DNA of 64,000 nt from CAWFPR01 sp963817635 (GCA_963817635.1 CAWFPR010000015.1:124001-188000), one strand, 5' to 3'. Positions 9,361 through 18,727 are shown, counted from the stretch's first letter. Numbers and translations: made by a program. The notes: generated by a model from the letters alone, not told the origin.

Positions 9361-11517
9361 TTACTTCTTCCGGGCCACCGGGTCGGCCGGCTTCGGCACG
9401 AGCCTGATGAGCCCTGCGGTCTCGCGCGCCCGAAGCACCGCCATGACGTCGGCCAGCGGCACCGGCTCGAACTCGCCGGTCAGGAAGTCGCGAATCTCGA
9501 GCGCCGTTTTCTTCTTGCCGAGCAGAATCGTGAATTCGGCGTTCATGTGCTGCGGCAGCGCCGGACCCGCCGCGCCCCCGCGGCCGCGCCCGCCGCCCGC
9601 GCCGCGTCCGCCCCCGGCCCCACGCCCGCCTCCGCCGGCGCTCGCGCAGCCGGAAAACGTCGCGCCATTGACACACTCGACCAGGAGCGCGGCCGCCTCC
9701 TTCTCGTCGGCGGTCATCGGCGGGTCGAACACCGGCTGGACGTTCAGCCGCTGGGCCTGGAGCGCGTAGGCGGCCCGGGCTTCGTCGAGGAGCGCCGCGC
9801 CCTTCTTGTCCACGGCGGCCTGCAGCGCCGCCAGGCGCTTGGCCGCGCCGGCCGGATCAGGGTACAGCACCGCCCCCGATCCGATCACGTCCTTCTCGAC
9901 CGCCGCCTGGTGCTGGATCGACACGCGTGCGTCCTTCCACGCCTGGTGAAGCGCCTCGGGACTTGCCGCGTCGGCCAGGTAGTTCACGCCCTTCCGCTCG
10001 GAATCTCCCATGCGCTCGGTACCGCGCCCGAGATTTTCGGTCGTGACCCGCCCGGCGAGCTCCTCCCCGCCCGTAGCAATGACGGCGAGCGCGCCGGTGC
10101 CGACGATCGCCGCGCGTTTGTACTGCGTCGGGTCCTGCTTGTCCGGGGTGTCCTGGGAGGAGTGGTACCACATGTCGGGCCAGGTGATGAACATCACGGC
10201 CGGGATGCCGTGCTGCATGTAGGTCACATGGTCGCTCGATCCGTAGTGCTTGTCGATCTTGATGTAGAACGCATCCTGACTGCCGTTGGGCGCGGTGAGG
10301 TCGAGGCTCGGCGCATAGCCGTTCCCGCGGTAGCGCACACGCTCGCGCGTCAGTTCCGACACGTACTCCATCATGCTCTGCCCGATGTCGTTGATGAACG
10401 ACGGGAACGTGTCGGGCGTGCGCTGCATGATCCAGTAGCTGCGGCTGAGCGTCAGCCGGATACCTTCCATGTCGAAGTTCAGGTCGGCGATGATCGTCTT
10501 CGCCTTCTCAGGATGCGCGTTGAACCACGCGTTGGTGCCGCTGATCTCCTGCACCCAGTTGAAGTTGATCGTGCGCGTCGGCTTCGGGAGCTTGCCCTCG
10601 CCGACGAGCTTCAGGTACGTGCGGCCGATCTCGAGCGTGAGCGCGCAGCCGGAGTTGTCGTCGTTGGCGCCCTGCTTGATGTAGCCCTCGAACAGGTGGC
10701 CGCCAATGGCGACTTCCTGCGTCGTGCTGCCGTCGCCGGGAATCTCCGCGTGGACGATCTCCTGCTTGTTGGGCACCTGCTCGGTCTTCGTGATCGACCT
10801 GATGGTGACCGTCTGACCGCGGTTGAGCGCCGTTTCGAGTTGGCGCGCGGTGCGCGGGGAAAGCGCCCAGGCGACCGTGCCGGGCTGCGCGTTCACGGTG
10901 GTCGAGACGATCTCCGTCGGGTAGTCCACGGCGCGCGCGCCCGGGCCGATCGCGCTGATGCCCAGTGCGCCAATGGCACCGGCCGCCACGGCGCGGCCGT
11001 AGATGCCGCTCAGCCCGCTCGGCGCGGTGGAGAGCACGAACTTGCCCTTGACGTCCTTGCCTTCGAAATCCTGCGCGGTCCCCTGTCCGACGTTCACCAG
11101 CTCGCCGCTGATGTCGCCCGACGCGTTGGTGGACGCCAGCGACTCGGGGATGTCGTGGATGTCATAGAGCTTCAGCGCCTCGGGCGTCGTCATCCACAGC
11201 TCGCCCACCGTCGGCTGCCAGGTCTGGCCGGTCGGGTAGTCCTCGATCCGGACGTTGCTGAAGCCGTATTCCCGCGCCAGCTTCGCAACCGCCTCGCTTT
11301 CACGGAAATGTCCCTGATATTCCGCGGGCGGGCGGACGAACTGGTACGGAACCAGGTCGAGCACGTGGTGATATGCGCGCTCGCCGGAGGCCTCGTTGAT
11401 GATCGAGCGCATCTGCTCGGTCGTCAGCAGGGTGCGGTCTTCCCGCTCCTGCGCGGGAAGCGCGGCGACGGCGAGCAGGCAGGCGCCAGCGGCCGCCACC
11501 AATGGTCGGAATCTCAT
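9361..11517 (-). CDS. Secreted M28-family zinc peptidase with PA-type insert
   Basis: 718 aa. The ATG at 11517 has a GAGGAG box, although the frame is open further upstream. A signal peptide ends near ALPAQ. A protease-associated type insert lies around residues 125-260. The metal site follows: GGHLFEGYIKQGANDDNSG (about 270-288), WVQEISG (about 323, in place of the usual Glu-Glu), LNFDMEG (about 349) and WYHSSQDTPD (about 452). A Gly/Arg-rich stretch lies near residues 622-645. It is divergent from the amine oxidase gene and leads the PAP2 gene. It probably hydrolyses amino-terminal residues of peptides in the periplasm or outside. Confidence 0.85.
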   Translation of the reverse strand: MRFRPLVAAAGACLLAVAALPAQEREDRTLLTTEQMRSIINEASGERAYHHVLDLVPYQFVRPPAEYQGHFRESEAVAKLAREYGFSNVRIEDYPTGQTWQPTVGELWMTTPEALKLYDIHDIPESLASTNASGDISGELVNVGQGTAQDFEGKDVKGKFVLSTAPSGLSGIYGRAVAAGAIGALGISAIGPGARAVDYPTEIVSTTVNAQPGTVAWALSPRTARQLETALNRGQTVTIRSITKTEQVPNKQEIVHAEIPGDGSTTQEVAIGGHLFEGYIKQGANDDNSGCALTLEIGRTYLKLVGEGKLPKPTRTINFNWVQEISGTNAWFNAHPEKAKTIIADLNFDMEGIRLTLSRSYWIMQRTPDTFPSFINDIGQSMMEYVSELTRERVRYRGNGYAPSLDLTAPNGSQDAFYIKIDKHYGSSDHVTYMQHGIPAVMFITWPDMWYHSSQDTPDKQDPTQYKRAAIVGTGALAVIATGGEELAGRVTTENLGRGTERMGDSERKGVNYLADAASPEALHQAWKDARVSIQHQAAVEKDVIGSGAVLYPDPAGAAKRLAALQAAVDKKGAALLDEARAAYALQAQRLNVQPVFDPPMTADEKEAAALLVECVNGATFSGCASAGGGGRGAGGGRGAGGGRGRGGAAGPALPQHMNAEFTILLGKKKTALEIRDFLTGEFEPVPLADVMAVLRARETAGLIRLVPKPADPVARKK

Positions 11518-11596
11518 CGCATCTCCTCGGGGTTGCAGACAGACGGCTTGCAAAGCGCTGATGTTATCGATGCCGGATGTGATACACAAGTCCGTC

Positions 11597-13051
11597 ATGC
11601 GGTCCATCTACGCACGCCTGCACCAGCGTTTCGGCTCGAAATCGGACGGCGGGCTGACACGCCGCGAGATGATCCAGCGCTCGCTGGCCGCGGCCGCCGG
11701 GGTGCTCCTGAGCGACCGGCTCGCCGCGTTCCCCCAGCGCTCCGGTCCACGCGTGGTCGTCATCGGGGCCGGATTTTCGGGCCTGGCCGCGGCCTACGAG
11801 CTCTCGCATGCCGGTGCAGACGTGGTCGTGCTGGAGGCCCGGAACCGGGTCGGCGGGCGTGTCCTGTCGTTCAAGGACCTGGTTCCCGGCGGCAACGTCG
11901 AGGGAGGCGGCGAACTGATCGGGTCCAACCACCCGGTCTGGCTGCGTTACAAGGATCGCTTCCGGCTGGGCTTTCTCGACGTCACCGACAGCGACCAGGA
12001 AGCCCCCATCGTGCTCGACGGCCGCAGACTCACCGCCCCGCAATCCGAGCAGCTCTGGGAGGAGATGAGCACGACGCTCTCGCGGCTCGACGTGGAGGCG
12101 GCTCGAGTGACCGATCCGTTCTCCGCCTGGGAGACGCCCGGCGCCGGGGAACTCGATCGGCGGACGCTGCGCGCCTGGATCGACGCGGTCGACGCCTCGC
12201 CGATGTGCCGCGCCGGCATCGAGACCCAGATGGCGTCCGACAACGGCGTCAGGACCGCGTGGCAGAGCTATCTCGGCAACCTCGCAATGATCAAGGGCCA
12301 CGGACTCGAAAAATTCTGGACCGAGACCGAGGTGTTCCGCTGCGGGGGCGGGAACCAGCAGCTCGCCACGGCGCTGGCCGTCGCGGTGGGCACGGACCGG
12401 GTCAGGACACGAACGACGGTGACGGCCATCGACGTCCAGGACACGGGCGCGCGGGTCACGACCGCCGGTGGCCGGACGTTCGACGCGGACCACGTGGTCC
12501 TCGCCGTGCCGCCGCCGGTCTGGAACCGTATCGGCATGTCCCCCACGTTGCCGGCCGCGCTCGTGCCGCAAATGGGCACGAACGTCAAGTTCCTGATGGC
12601 GCTGAAAGACCGTCACGCGTGGGATCGCACCGGCGACGCCATGACCGACGGTCCGGTGAACATGACGTGGGAAGCCACCCAGGGACAGAAGGTCGCGGGA
12701 GCTGCGATGGTCGCCTTTTCCGGCGGGGCCTCGGCCGACGAGTGCCGCGGCTGGAGCGCGGCCGAGCGGAACGACCGCTACCTCGCGGCCCTCCAGCAGA
12801 CGTATCCCGGCATCCGCGCGTCGTTCGTCAAGGCGCGGTTCATGGACTGGCCGTCGGACCCGTGGGTCAAGGCGTCCTACTCGTTCCCCGCGCCTGGACA
12901 GGTCACCACGATGGGGCCCCTCATGCAGCAGCCGATCGGCGGCCGCCTCCACCTGGCCGGCGAGCACACGTGCTACGCGTTCGTCGGATACATGGAGGGC
13001 GCACTCCAGGCGGGTGTCCGGGTGGCGGCGCGGATCGTCGCGAACGCCTAG
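11597..13051 (+). CDS. Tat-exported flavin monoamine oxidase-family protein
   Basis: About 484 aa. The N-terminus has a twin-arginine signal (LTRREMIQRSLAAAAGVLL), so export of the folded flavoprotein is expected. The FAD dinucleotide-binding motif VVVIGAGFSGLAAAYEL is followed by VLEARNRVGGRVLS, and the C-terminal FAD contact by HLAGEHTCYAFVGYMEGALQAG; this is the amine-oxidase pattern. It would oxidise an amine to imine plus H2O2; the substrate is unknown. The ATG at 11597 is preferred over one at 11570, but neither has a strong ribosome binding site. The short gap to the divergent peptidase gene must hold both promoters. Confidence 0.82.
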   Translation: MRSIYARLHQRFGSKSDGGLTRREMIQRSLAAAAGVLLSDRLAAFPQRSGPRVVVIGAGFSGLAAAYELSHAGADVVVLEARNRVGGRVLSFKDLVPGGNVEGGGELIGSNHPVWLRYKDRFRLGFLDVTDSDQEAPIVLDGRRLTAPQSEQLWEEMSTTLSRLDVEAARVTDPFSAWETPGAGELDRRTLRAWIDAVDASPMCRAGIETQMASDNGVRTAWQSYLGNLAMIKGHGLEKFWTETEVFRCGGGNQQLATALAVAVGTDRVRTRTTVTAIDVQDTGARVTTAGGRTFDADHVVLAVPPPVWNRIGMSPTLPAALVPQMGTNVKFLMALKDRHAWDRTGDAMTDGPVNMTWEATQGQKVAGAAMVAFSGGASADECRGWSAAERNDRYLAALQQTYPGIRASFVKARFMDWPSDPWVKASYSFPAPGQVTTMGPLMQQPIGGRLHLAGEHTCYAFVGYMEGALQAGVRVAARIVANA

Positions 13052-13052
13052 G

Positions 13053-13095
13053 CTAGCAGGCCGCTGAACCATGCCGGCCTTAGTTCAGCATCCTG
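13053..13095. repeat. Palindromic repeat, family A, copy 1 (hairpin between convergent genes)
   Basis: CTAGCAGGCCGCTGAA is followed after a short loop by TTCAGCATCCTG, giving a 12-bp stem with two mismatches. The same words recur at 54894-55030 and 60463-60543. It separates the convergent amine oxidase and carbonic anhydrase genes and overlaps the last codons of the latter, so it may act as a bidirectional terminator although it lacks a T-tract. Confidence 0.75.
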
Positions 13096-13715
13096 CGTCG
13101 CGGCAGGTCGAAGAAATCCACCTCGCCGGTCGCCAGCGAATACTCGGCGCCGACGACGAGGAGGCCGTCGGTCTGGATCAGCTGCTCGAGCATGGCCGAG
13201 CCGTGCCGCAGGTGATCAACCGAGGCCCGGATATTCGCCCGCACCGCCTGCCTGACCAGCTCGGCCTCATCGGTTCCGAGGCCGGCCGCCAGCAGTCCTT
13301 CGACCGAAGGCCGCACGCGATCGACGATCGCCCGCAGGTTGTGCGACTGGTTCTCCGTCGGCCGCCGCAGCTCTTCGAGCGTCGCGAGAATCGCGCCGCA
13401 TTCCGAGTGCCCGAGCACGACGACCAGGCGCGTGCCGAACCGCGCGGCGGCGAACTCGACGCTGCCGACGAGGGACGGCGCAACGATGTTGCCGGCCACC
13501 CGGATGACGAACAAATCGCCGAGGCCCTGGTCGAAGACGATTTCGGCCGGCACGCGCGCATCCGAGCAGCCCAACACGATGGCGTGCGGCGCCTGGACCT
13601 TCACCAGCTCCGCGCGGCGATTCAGCGGCACGCGCGCGTCAGGTTCCGTGACGTGCGCGACGAACCGCCGATTACCCTCACGCAGGCGCTCGAGCGCCTC
13701 GGGTCCCGGGATCAT
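13080..13715 (-). CDS. Beta-class carbonic anhydrase
   Basis: About 211 aa. Zinc ligands and the catalytic dyad are visible: LGCSDARVPAE (Cys, Asp, Arg near residue 50) and VLGHSECGAI (His, Cys near 105). The ATG at 13715 has an AGGA box; the GTG at 13727 is the alternative. The enzyme interconverts CO2 and bicarbonate in the cytoplasm. Conserved elements are in the usual order and the length matches the family. It follows the UspA gene on the same strand with a gap of about 25 bases and may be cotranscribed with it. Confidence 0.92.
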   Translation of the reverse strand: MIPGPEALERLREGNRRFVAHVTEPDARVPLNRRAELVKVQAPHAIVLGCSDARVPAEIVFDQGLGDLFVIRVAGNIVAPSLVGSVEFAAARFGTRLVVVLGHSECGAILATLEELRRPTENQSHNLRAIVDRVRPSVEGLLAAGLGTDEAELVRQAVRANIRASVDHLRHGSAMLEQLIQTDGLLVVGAEYSLATGEVDFFDLPRRRMLN

Positions 13716-13740
13716 CTGTCCTGACACGCGGGGTGGCCGC

Positions 13741-14181
13741 TCATTTGTGTCCGCTCAGCTCGGTGGCCCGCACCATCAGTACGGGAATCGTCACGTTGTG
13801 CCGCACCCGATCGGCGGTCGACCCGCGAACCAGGTCGTTGAAGAACCTGTGCCCATGGGTGGCCATCGCGATCAAATCCACGTCCTCCGCGGCCGCGGCC
13901 TTCACCAGTTCGGAGGCCGGATCGCCCATGGCGAGTCGCGCACGGCAGGGTACGCCCCGTCCCTCGAAGTCGCGGCACAATTGTTCCAAGTAGGCGCGGT
14001 CGGTCTGAATCTCCTCCGATTCCCGCAGCTGCAGGTCCTCGAAATGGCGCGCCGCCCACCCGTCGGCAACGTGCACCAGCAGCACGCGTGCCTGTGTGAG
14101 CTTCGCGAGCGCTTCGACCTGCGCAAGCACCGCGCGATCGGCGGCCGAGTTCTCGATGGCGACGAGGATATGGCTGTACAT
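13741..14181 (-). CDS. UspA-family universal stress protein
   Basis: 146 aa starting at the ATG MYSHILVAIE. The ATP-binding loop GHRFFNDLVRGSTADRVRHN shows the G-x-G-x9-G-S/T type spacing of ATP-binding Usp proteins, and IPVLMVRA is the typical last strand. The start lies five bases past the stop of the Nramp transporter gene, so the two are one transcript. This suggests a link between metal uptake and stress tolerance, but the partner is unknown. Confidence 0.9.
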   Translation of the reverse strand: MYSHILVAIENSAADRAVLAQVEALAKLTQARVLLVHVADGWAARHFEDLQLRESEEIQTDRAYLEQLCRDFEGRGVPCRARLAMGDPASELVKAAAAEDVDLIAMATHGHRFFNDLVRGSTADRVRHNVTIPVLMVRATELSGHK

Positions 14182-14185
14182 GGCG

Positions 14186-15547
14186 TTATCCAGGCAGCAT
14201 CTGCCACAGGAGCCAGGCGTTGAGGCCGACAATCAGGGCCACCGTCGGCCAGGCGAGCGCCCGGACCCACACCGGCGCGACGTGCGGTCCCATTTTGCGC
14301 TTGTCGCCGGTGAAGAGCACCAGCGGAATGACAGCAAACGGGAGTTGCAGGCTGAGGACGACCTGGCTCAATATGAGCAGCGAGCCCGCGCCTCGTTCAC
14401 CGAAGATGTAGACGGTGATGAGCGCCGGCACGATCGCGATGAGCCGCGTGATCAGGCGGCGCAGCCATGGACGCAGCCGGATGTTGAGGAAGCCCTCCAT
14501 GACGATCTGCCCGGCCAGCGTGCCGGTGAGCGTGGCGTTCTGCCCGGCGAAGAGCAGCGCCAGGGCGAACAGCGTGCTTGCCATCGGCGCGCCGAGCAGC
14601 GGCGACAGGAGCTGATAGGCGTCCGAGATGTCGGCCACGTCCTCGTGCCCGGTGCCGTGGAAGGTCGCGGCGGCCATGACGAGGATCGCCCCGTTCAGGA
14701 ACAGCGCGAACATCAGCGCGACCGTCGAGTCGATCGTCGCAAACCGCACCGCCTCGTTCCGGCTCTCGGTCGTGTCCTGGTACTTGCGCGTCTGGATGAT
14801 GGACGAGTGCAGGTACAGGTTGTGCGGCATGACCGTGGCGCCCAGGATGCCCACCGCGATGTAGAGCATGTCGGGATTGCGCACGATCTCGGTGCTCGGG
14901 ACGAACCCGGCCAGCACGGCCACGAAGTCCGGCCTGGCCATCCACAATTGGATGCCGAACGATCCCGCGATCCCCAGTATCAGCAGGACCACGAACGCCT
15001 CGACGTAGCGGAAGCGGAACTGCTGCATGTAGAGCACGAGCAGCACGTCGAACGACGTCAGGCAGACACCCCACATCATCGGCAGGCCGAACAGCAGGTT
15101 CAGCGCGATGGCCGACCCGATGACTTCCGCCAGGTCGCACGCCGCGATGGCGATTTCGCAGAGGAACCACAGGACGAGCGTCGTCGGACGGGAATAGTGA
15201 TCCCGGCAGGCCTGGGCGAGGTCACGCCCGCTCGCGATGCCGAGCCGCGCGGCGAGGCCCTGGAGCAGGATCGCCATCAGGTTCGACAGCATGATCACGC
15301 TCAGCAGCGTGTAGCCGTACCGCGCGCCGCCGGCGAGGTCGGTCGCCCAGTTGCCCGGGTCCATGTACCCGACCGCGACCAGATAGCCCGGTCCCGCAAA
15401 CGCCATCAGCTTCTTGAAAAAGCTGCCGGTGATCGGGACGGGCACCGATCCGTGGACCTCAGGCAGGCTGACGGTCGCCGACGGCTGTCGCCAGCCATCG
15501 ACACGACGCCCCCGGGCTCCTCCCTTCCCCGGTTCCTTCTGCGCCAT
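14186..15547 (-). CDS. mntH: Nramp-family divalent metal (Mn2+/Fe2+) transporter
   Basis: 453 aa with about 11 membrane segments. The metal-binding signatures are exact: VGYMDPGNWATD in the first helix and VMPHNLYLHSSI in helix 6. It moves Mn2+ or Fe2+ into the cytoplasm with protons. Length and motifs match bacterial MntH throughout. It is the first gene of a unit with UspA. I could not make out an MntR or Fur box in the 170 bases upstream. Confidence 0.93.
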   Translation of the reverse strand: MAQKEPGKGGARGRRVDGWRQPSATVSLPEVHGSVPVPITGSFFKKLMAFAGPGYLVAVGYMDPGNWATDLAGGARYGYTLLSVIMLSNLMAILLQGLAARLGIASGRDLAQACRDHYSRPTTLVLWFLCEIAIAACDLAEVIGSAIALNLLFGLPMMWGVCLTSFDVLLVLYMQQFRFRYVEAFVVLLILGIAGSFGIQLWMARPDFVAVLAGFVPSTEIVRNPDMLYIAVGILGATVMPHNLYLHSSIIQTRKYQDTTESRNEAVRFATIDSTVALMFALFLNGAILVMAAATFHGTGHEDVADISDAYQLLSPLLGAPMASTLFALALLFAGQNATLTGTLAGQIVMEGFLNIRLRPWLRRLITRLIAIVPALITVYIFGERGAGSLLILSQVVLSLQLPFAVIPLVLFTGDKRKMGPHVAPVWVRALAWPTVALIVGLNAWLLWQMLPG

Positions 15548-15634
15548 GAGCCCTTACGTTACACGACCCGTAACCCTTTACTGAAACGGAAAGCAGCCGC
15601 GACGCTCCAGGCCGGCGCAGGGCTGCACGACGAG

Positions 15635-15668
15635 AAAAGGGCCGGCGCATTGAGTCTTGCGCCGGCCC
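15635..15668 (-). terminator. Rho-independent terminator of the 15720 M28 peptidase gene
   Basis: On the minus strand GGGCCGGCGCA and TGCGCCGGCCC form a perfect 11-bp stem around an 8-base loop, followed directly by TTTT. It sits about 50 bases after the peptidase stop codon and before the mntH start. Confidence 0.85.
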
Positions 15669-15720
15669 ATTTCCCCTTTACCCTTTACCTTTTACCATTT
15701 CCCATTTCCCATTTCCCATT
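15665..15720. repeat. Short A/T-rich minisatellite (CCCATTT and TTTACC words)
   Basis: Repeated 7-base words CCCATTT, TTTACCC and TTTACCA run up to the peptidase stop codon. The same vocabulary recurs inside the family A palindromes at 54930-54995 and 60490-60515, which suggests a shared origin. It is much less GC-rich than the neighbouring DNA. Confidence 0.7.
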
Positions 15721-17546
15721 TACTTGATCTTCCCCCCCGTCCCCTTCCCCACACGCGGCCCCTTGTTGTCGCGCGCGGGGGCGTGATCGAGGTTGGCGAC
15801 CTTGTCGCCGGTCGTGTAGACCAGCTTCGTGATGTGCGCCATCTTCGGGAAGTCGATGCGATCGACATCGTCGGTCAGGTAGTGATAGTCGCGGTGCAGC
15901 CCGGTGGTGTAGAAGATGATCGGGATGCCCTTGGACGCGTAGCTGTAGTGATCGCTGCGCGTGTAGATCGACTCGGGGTCGGCCGGGTCGTTCATCTCGT
16001 AGTCCAGCTTCATCGGCTTTTCCATCGCCGAGTTCGCATCCTCGCTCAGGTTGTGCAGCTCGGTGCTGATGCGATCGGAGCCGACGAGATAGACGACGTT
16101 CTCCTCGGTGGGCTTGTCGCAGCGGTTCCGGCCGACCATGTCCATGTTCAGCTGCGCGACGATCTTGTCGAGCGGGACCACCGGGTAGTCCGCGTTGTAG
16201 CGGGAACCGTAGAGGCCCGATTCCTCGCCGGTGTGCCACACGAACAGGAGCGACCGCTTCGGCTTCGGGCCGAGCGCGTACGCCTTCGCGAGGGCCATGA
16301 GCGCCACGGTACCGGACCCGTCATCGTCCGCGCCGTTGTTGATCACGTCACCCGGCGCCGGCGTGGCGCGGGTCTGCCCTTCGCAGCCGCCCGGCGCGTT
16401 GCCGCCGCCGAACCCGCCGCGGCCCTGTCCCGGAGGCGCCTCCTGGTAGCCGGTGTGATCGTAGTGGGCGCCGAAGGCGACGTAGGTGCCCTTCAGCGTC
16501 GGATCCGTGCCGGGCACGATGCCGACGACGTTGCGCGAGAGCTGCGTGCGGACGACCGTGTAATCGGCGTCCACGTTGATGGTCATCTTCACGCCCTTGA
16601 GCGTGAATTCGGGGAGCGGCTCCTGCGCATCGGCCTTCGCCTTGAGGTCGGCATACTTGACGTCGGAGCCACTGAACAGGAACTCAAAGAATGCATCCGT
16701 GGCGGTCAGCTGCGGCGTGACCGGCCGGTCGTAGTGCTGGACGGTCGTGAAGTCGCCGTTGTCGGGCTGGCCGCCGCGTCCGCCGCGGCCCGCCGGCTGG
16801 GCGGCAGCCACCGGTGCAGCCGCCCCCGGGGCTGGAGTTGCCGCGCCCGCGGCCGGAGCCGCCGCGCCAGGCGCACCCGCTGGCGGGGTCCCACGACCGC
16901 CCCGGCCGCCGCGCCCCGCACCGACGGGACCGATGACGGCCACCGCGCCCTTCTCAGTGGCCGTGCGCGCGCGCGCGCCAACGAGGCGGAAGGAAATCGG
17001 CGGATCCACCTTCGGCGCCGTGCCGAGATACACGATCACCTTCCCCTTGGGATCGACGTTCGCGTAGCTGTCGATCTTCTCGGACGGAACCTCCAGACCG
17101 TAGCCGACGAACTCGATCTGGTCGCCGGTCACCGTCTGCTTGCCTCCCATGTTCTTCGGGAAGGTGATGCCCTCGCCGTCGGTGAACGTCCGCGTCTGAC
17201 CGTTGACATCAACCGTGACCGAGGCCCTGCTCTCGGTCCGGACGCCGACGACCTTGACGGTCTGGAAGTAGGTGCCGTTCTCGCCCGCAGGCTTGACGCC
17301 CCACTCCTTCAGGTGATCCGCGATGTAGGCGCCCGCGAGGCCCAGCCCCTCGGTGAAAATCTTGCGCCCTTCGAGCTCATCCGAAGCGATGTAACTGAGC
17401 CACTCCTTCAGCTCGACGGGCGTAATGGAGCTCGCGCCGCCGCGTGCCGCGGCCATCTGGGCGCGGGGCGCGGAGCTCTGAGCGGCCAAACCGCCGGCCA
17501 TGGCGGCAACCAGGGTGCACGAGACGAGAAATCGGCGGGCTTGCAT
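15720..17546 (-). CDS. Secreted M28-family zinc peptidase with Gly/Ala/Arg-rich loops
   Basis: 608 aa starting at the ATG MQARRFLVSC behind GGAGG, with a signal peptide ending near GLAAQ. A PA-like region lies at about 100-330, interrupted by a long low-complexity loop (about 205-262) of GRGGRGG and PAPGAAAP type. The peptidase core follows: GAHYDHTGY (about 363), NNGADDDGSG (about 407), HTGEESGLYG (about 440), LNMDMVGR and TRSDHYSYA. A second loop GQGRGGFGGG splits the first His motif from the Asp. All zinc ligands and the catalytic Glu are present. It is expected to be an exported aminopeptidase. It is followed by a strong terminator. Confidence 0.88.
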   Translation of the reverse strand: MQARRFLVSCTLVAAMAGGLAAQSSAPRAQMAAARGGASSITPVELKEWLSYIASDELEGRKIFTEGLGLAGAYIADHLKEWGVKPAGENGTYFQTVKVVGVRTESRASVTVDVNGQTRTFTDGEGITFPKNMGGKQTVTGDQIEFVGYGLEVPSEKIDSYANVDPKGKVIVYLGTAPKVDPPISFRLVGARARTATEKGAVAVIGPVGAGRGGRGGRGTPPAGAPGAAAPAAGAATPAPGAAAPVAAAQPAGRGGRGGQPDNGDFTTVQHYDRPVTPQLTATDAFFEFLFSGSDVKYADLKAKADAQEPLPEFTLKGVKMTINVDADYTVVRTQLSRNVVGIVPGTDPTLKGTYVAFGAHYDHTGYQEAPPGQGRGGFGGGNAPGGCEGQTRATPAPGDVINNGADDDGSGTVALMALAKAYALGPKPKRSLLFVWHTGEESGLYGSRYNADYPVVPLDKIVAQLNMDMVGRNRCDKPTEENVVYLVGSDRISTELHNLSEDANSAMEKPMKLDYEMNDPADPESIYTRSDHYSYASKGIPIIFYTTGLHRDYHYLTDDVDRIDFPKMAHITKLVYTTGDKVANLDHAPARDNKGPRVGKGTGGKIK

Positions 17547-17568
17547 GAAGGCCTGTCCTCCAGGTGGG

Positions 17569-17586
17569 GCCGGGGCGCGCCCCGGC
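17569..17586. promoter_or_regulatory. Perfect 18-base palindrome in the leader of the M28 peptidase gene
   Basis: GCCGGGGCGCGCCCCGGC lies 23 bases before the peptidase ATG and 53 bases after the acetamidase-family stop. It can fold as a hairpin in RNA or bind a dimeric protein as DNA. There is no T-tract, so it is not a classical terminator. Confidence 0.45.
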
Positions 17587-17639
17587 AAATGACGGACGAA
17601 TAGCGATATAGCCGGATACGCCGTGCGCGGGCGCCCCGC

Positions 17640-18659
17640 TTACCGGCGGAAGATGGCCTTGGGCATTTTGACGTGGACGCCGACCTTCTGATCCACCAGC
17701 TGGGTGATGACGACGTTGCCGGCAATGCTCGTGAGCTGATAGGCGGCGTGCTTGTCCAGTCCGCGCGTTTCCACGAGGAAATCGACCATCTGCTGGATGG
17801 CGGTCTTCGTCGCCACGGCCAGATCCTCGTCGGTCGCCATGCTGATGTAGTCGGTCGGCGTCTCGGCGCGCGGCCAGGCGAGCGTCATCCCCTTGCGCAC
17901 GGTCAGTTGCAGTCTGCCCCGCAGCGACGTCTCGATGGCCGTCTGATCGACCTCGCCGTCGCCCTGCGCCGCATGGCCGTCGCCCACTTCGAAGAGCGCG
18001 CCCGGCACGTGCACGGGAATGAACAGCGTCGTCCCGGCGACCAGTTCGCGGTTGTCGAGATTGCCGGCGTGGGTCCCCGGCGGGGTGCTGCTCACGCGTC
18101 CCGCCTCGGGCGGCGGCGCCACACCCATGCTGCCGAAGAACGGGTGGAGCGGAATGACGACGCCCGGGGCGAACTCGGCGGTCATCGTCTGCCGATTGAG
18201 CGGGATGATCTTCGCGGGCGTATTCGGACTGCAGTTCTCGCGCACGTAGCCGCTGCACCCGTTGTAGCCGTACGCGATTGGAAGGTCGATCGAGAGGATC
18301 TCCACTTCCAGCGCATCGCCCGGCTCGGCACCCTCGACGTAGACGGGCCCCGTGAGGATGTGCCCGCCGGGCCCCTTGTCGGTGACCGTGTCGACGACGG
18401 CGCGCAGCGACGCCTGCACGTCTTCCGGCTTCACCCCGGCGCGCTCGAGTCCGCGCGGCGTGTTGGTGAGGAGCGTGTCGACGTCGATGATGTCGCCGGA
18501 CTTGATGCGCAGCACCGGCTTCGCCTCGGACCAGTAGTAGCCGTAGGCGACGGTCGCGGGGGTGGCTTCGAGGCGATGGGTGGTGGATTTGGGTTTCTGC
18601 GCAGAGAGTGGTGAGAGGGAGAGCACGCAGAGGATGACGCCGGCAACCAGGTGTTTCAT
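17640..18659 (-). CDS. Secreted acetamidase/formamidase-family protein
   Basis: 339 aa with a signal peptide (MKHLVAGVILCVLSLSPLSA). The FmdA/AmdA pattern is clear: ILTGPVYVEGAEPGDALEVEI, GVVIPLHPFFGSMGVAPP, GTHAGNLDNRELVAGTTLFIPVHVPGALFEVGDGHAAQGDGEV. These hold the acidic and His residues of the amidase site. Family members split short amides to ammonia and acid; most are cytoplasmic, but this copy is exported, so its substrate is probably external. It precedes the M28 peptidase gene on the same strand. Confidence 0.88.
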   Translation of the reverse strand: MKHLVAGVILCVLSLSPLSAQKPKSTTHRLEATPATVAYGYYWSEAKPVLRIKSGDIIDVDTLLTNTPRGLERAGVKPEDVQASLRAVVDTVTDKGPGGHILTGPVYVEGAEPGDALEVEILSIDLPIAYGYNGCSGYVRENCSPNTPAKIIPLNRQTMTAEFAPGVVIPLHPFFGSMGVAPPPEAGRVSSTPPGTHAGNLDNRELVAGTTLFIPVHVPGALFEVGDGHAAQGDGEVDQTAIETSLRGRLQLTVRKGMTLAWPRAETPTDYISMATDEDLAVATKTAIQQMVDFLVETRGLDKHAAYQLTSIAGNVVITQLVDQKVGVHVKMPKAIFRR

Positions 18660-18727
18660 TGGATTGTTCCGGTCAAAGGACAGCCGCAGTCGAGCCGACT
18701 GCGCTGATCACGGCGCCTGCGGCGCCA

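Noticed and set aside
9547..13056. A very long plus-strand open frame (over 1100 codons) across two genes
   Set aside because: It lies antisense to the M28 peptidase and out of frame with the amine oxidase, is Arg/His-rich with no motif, and exists only because GC-rich codons leave few stops on the opposite strand.
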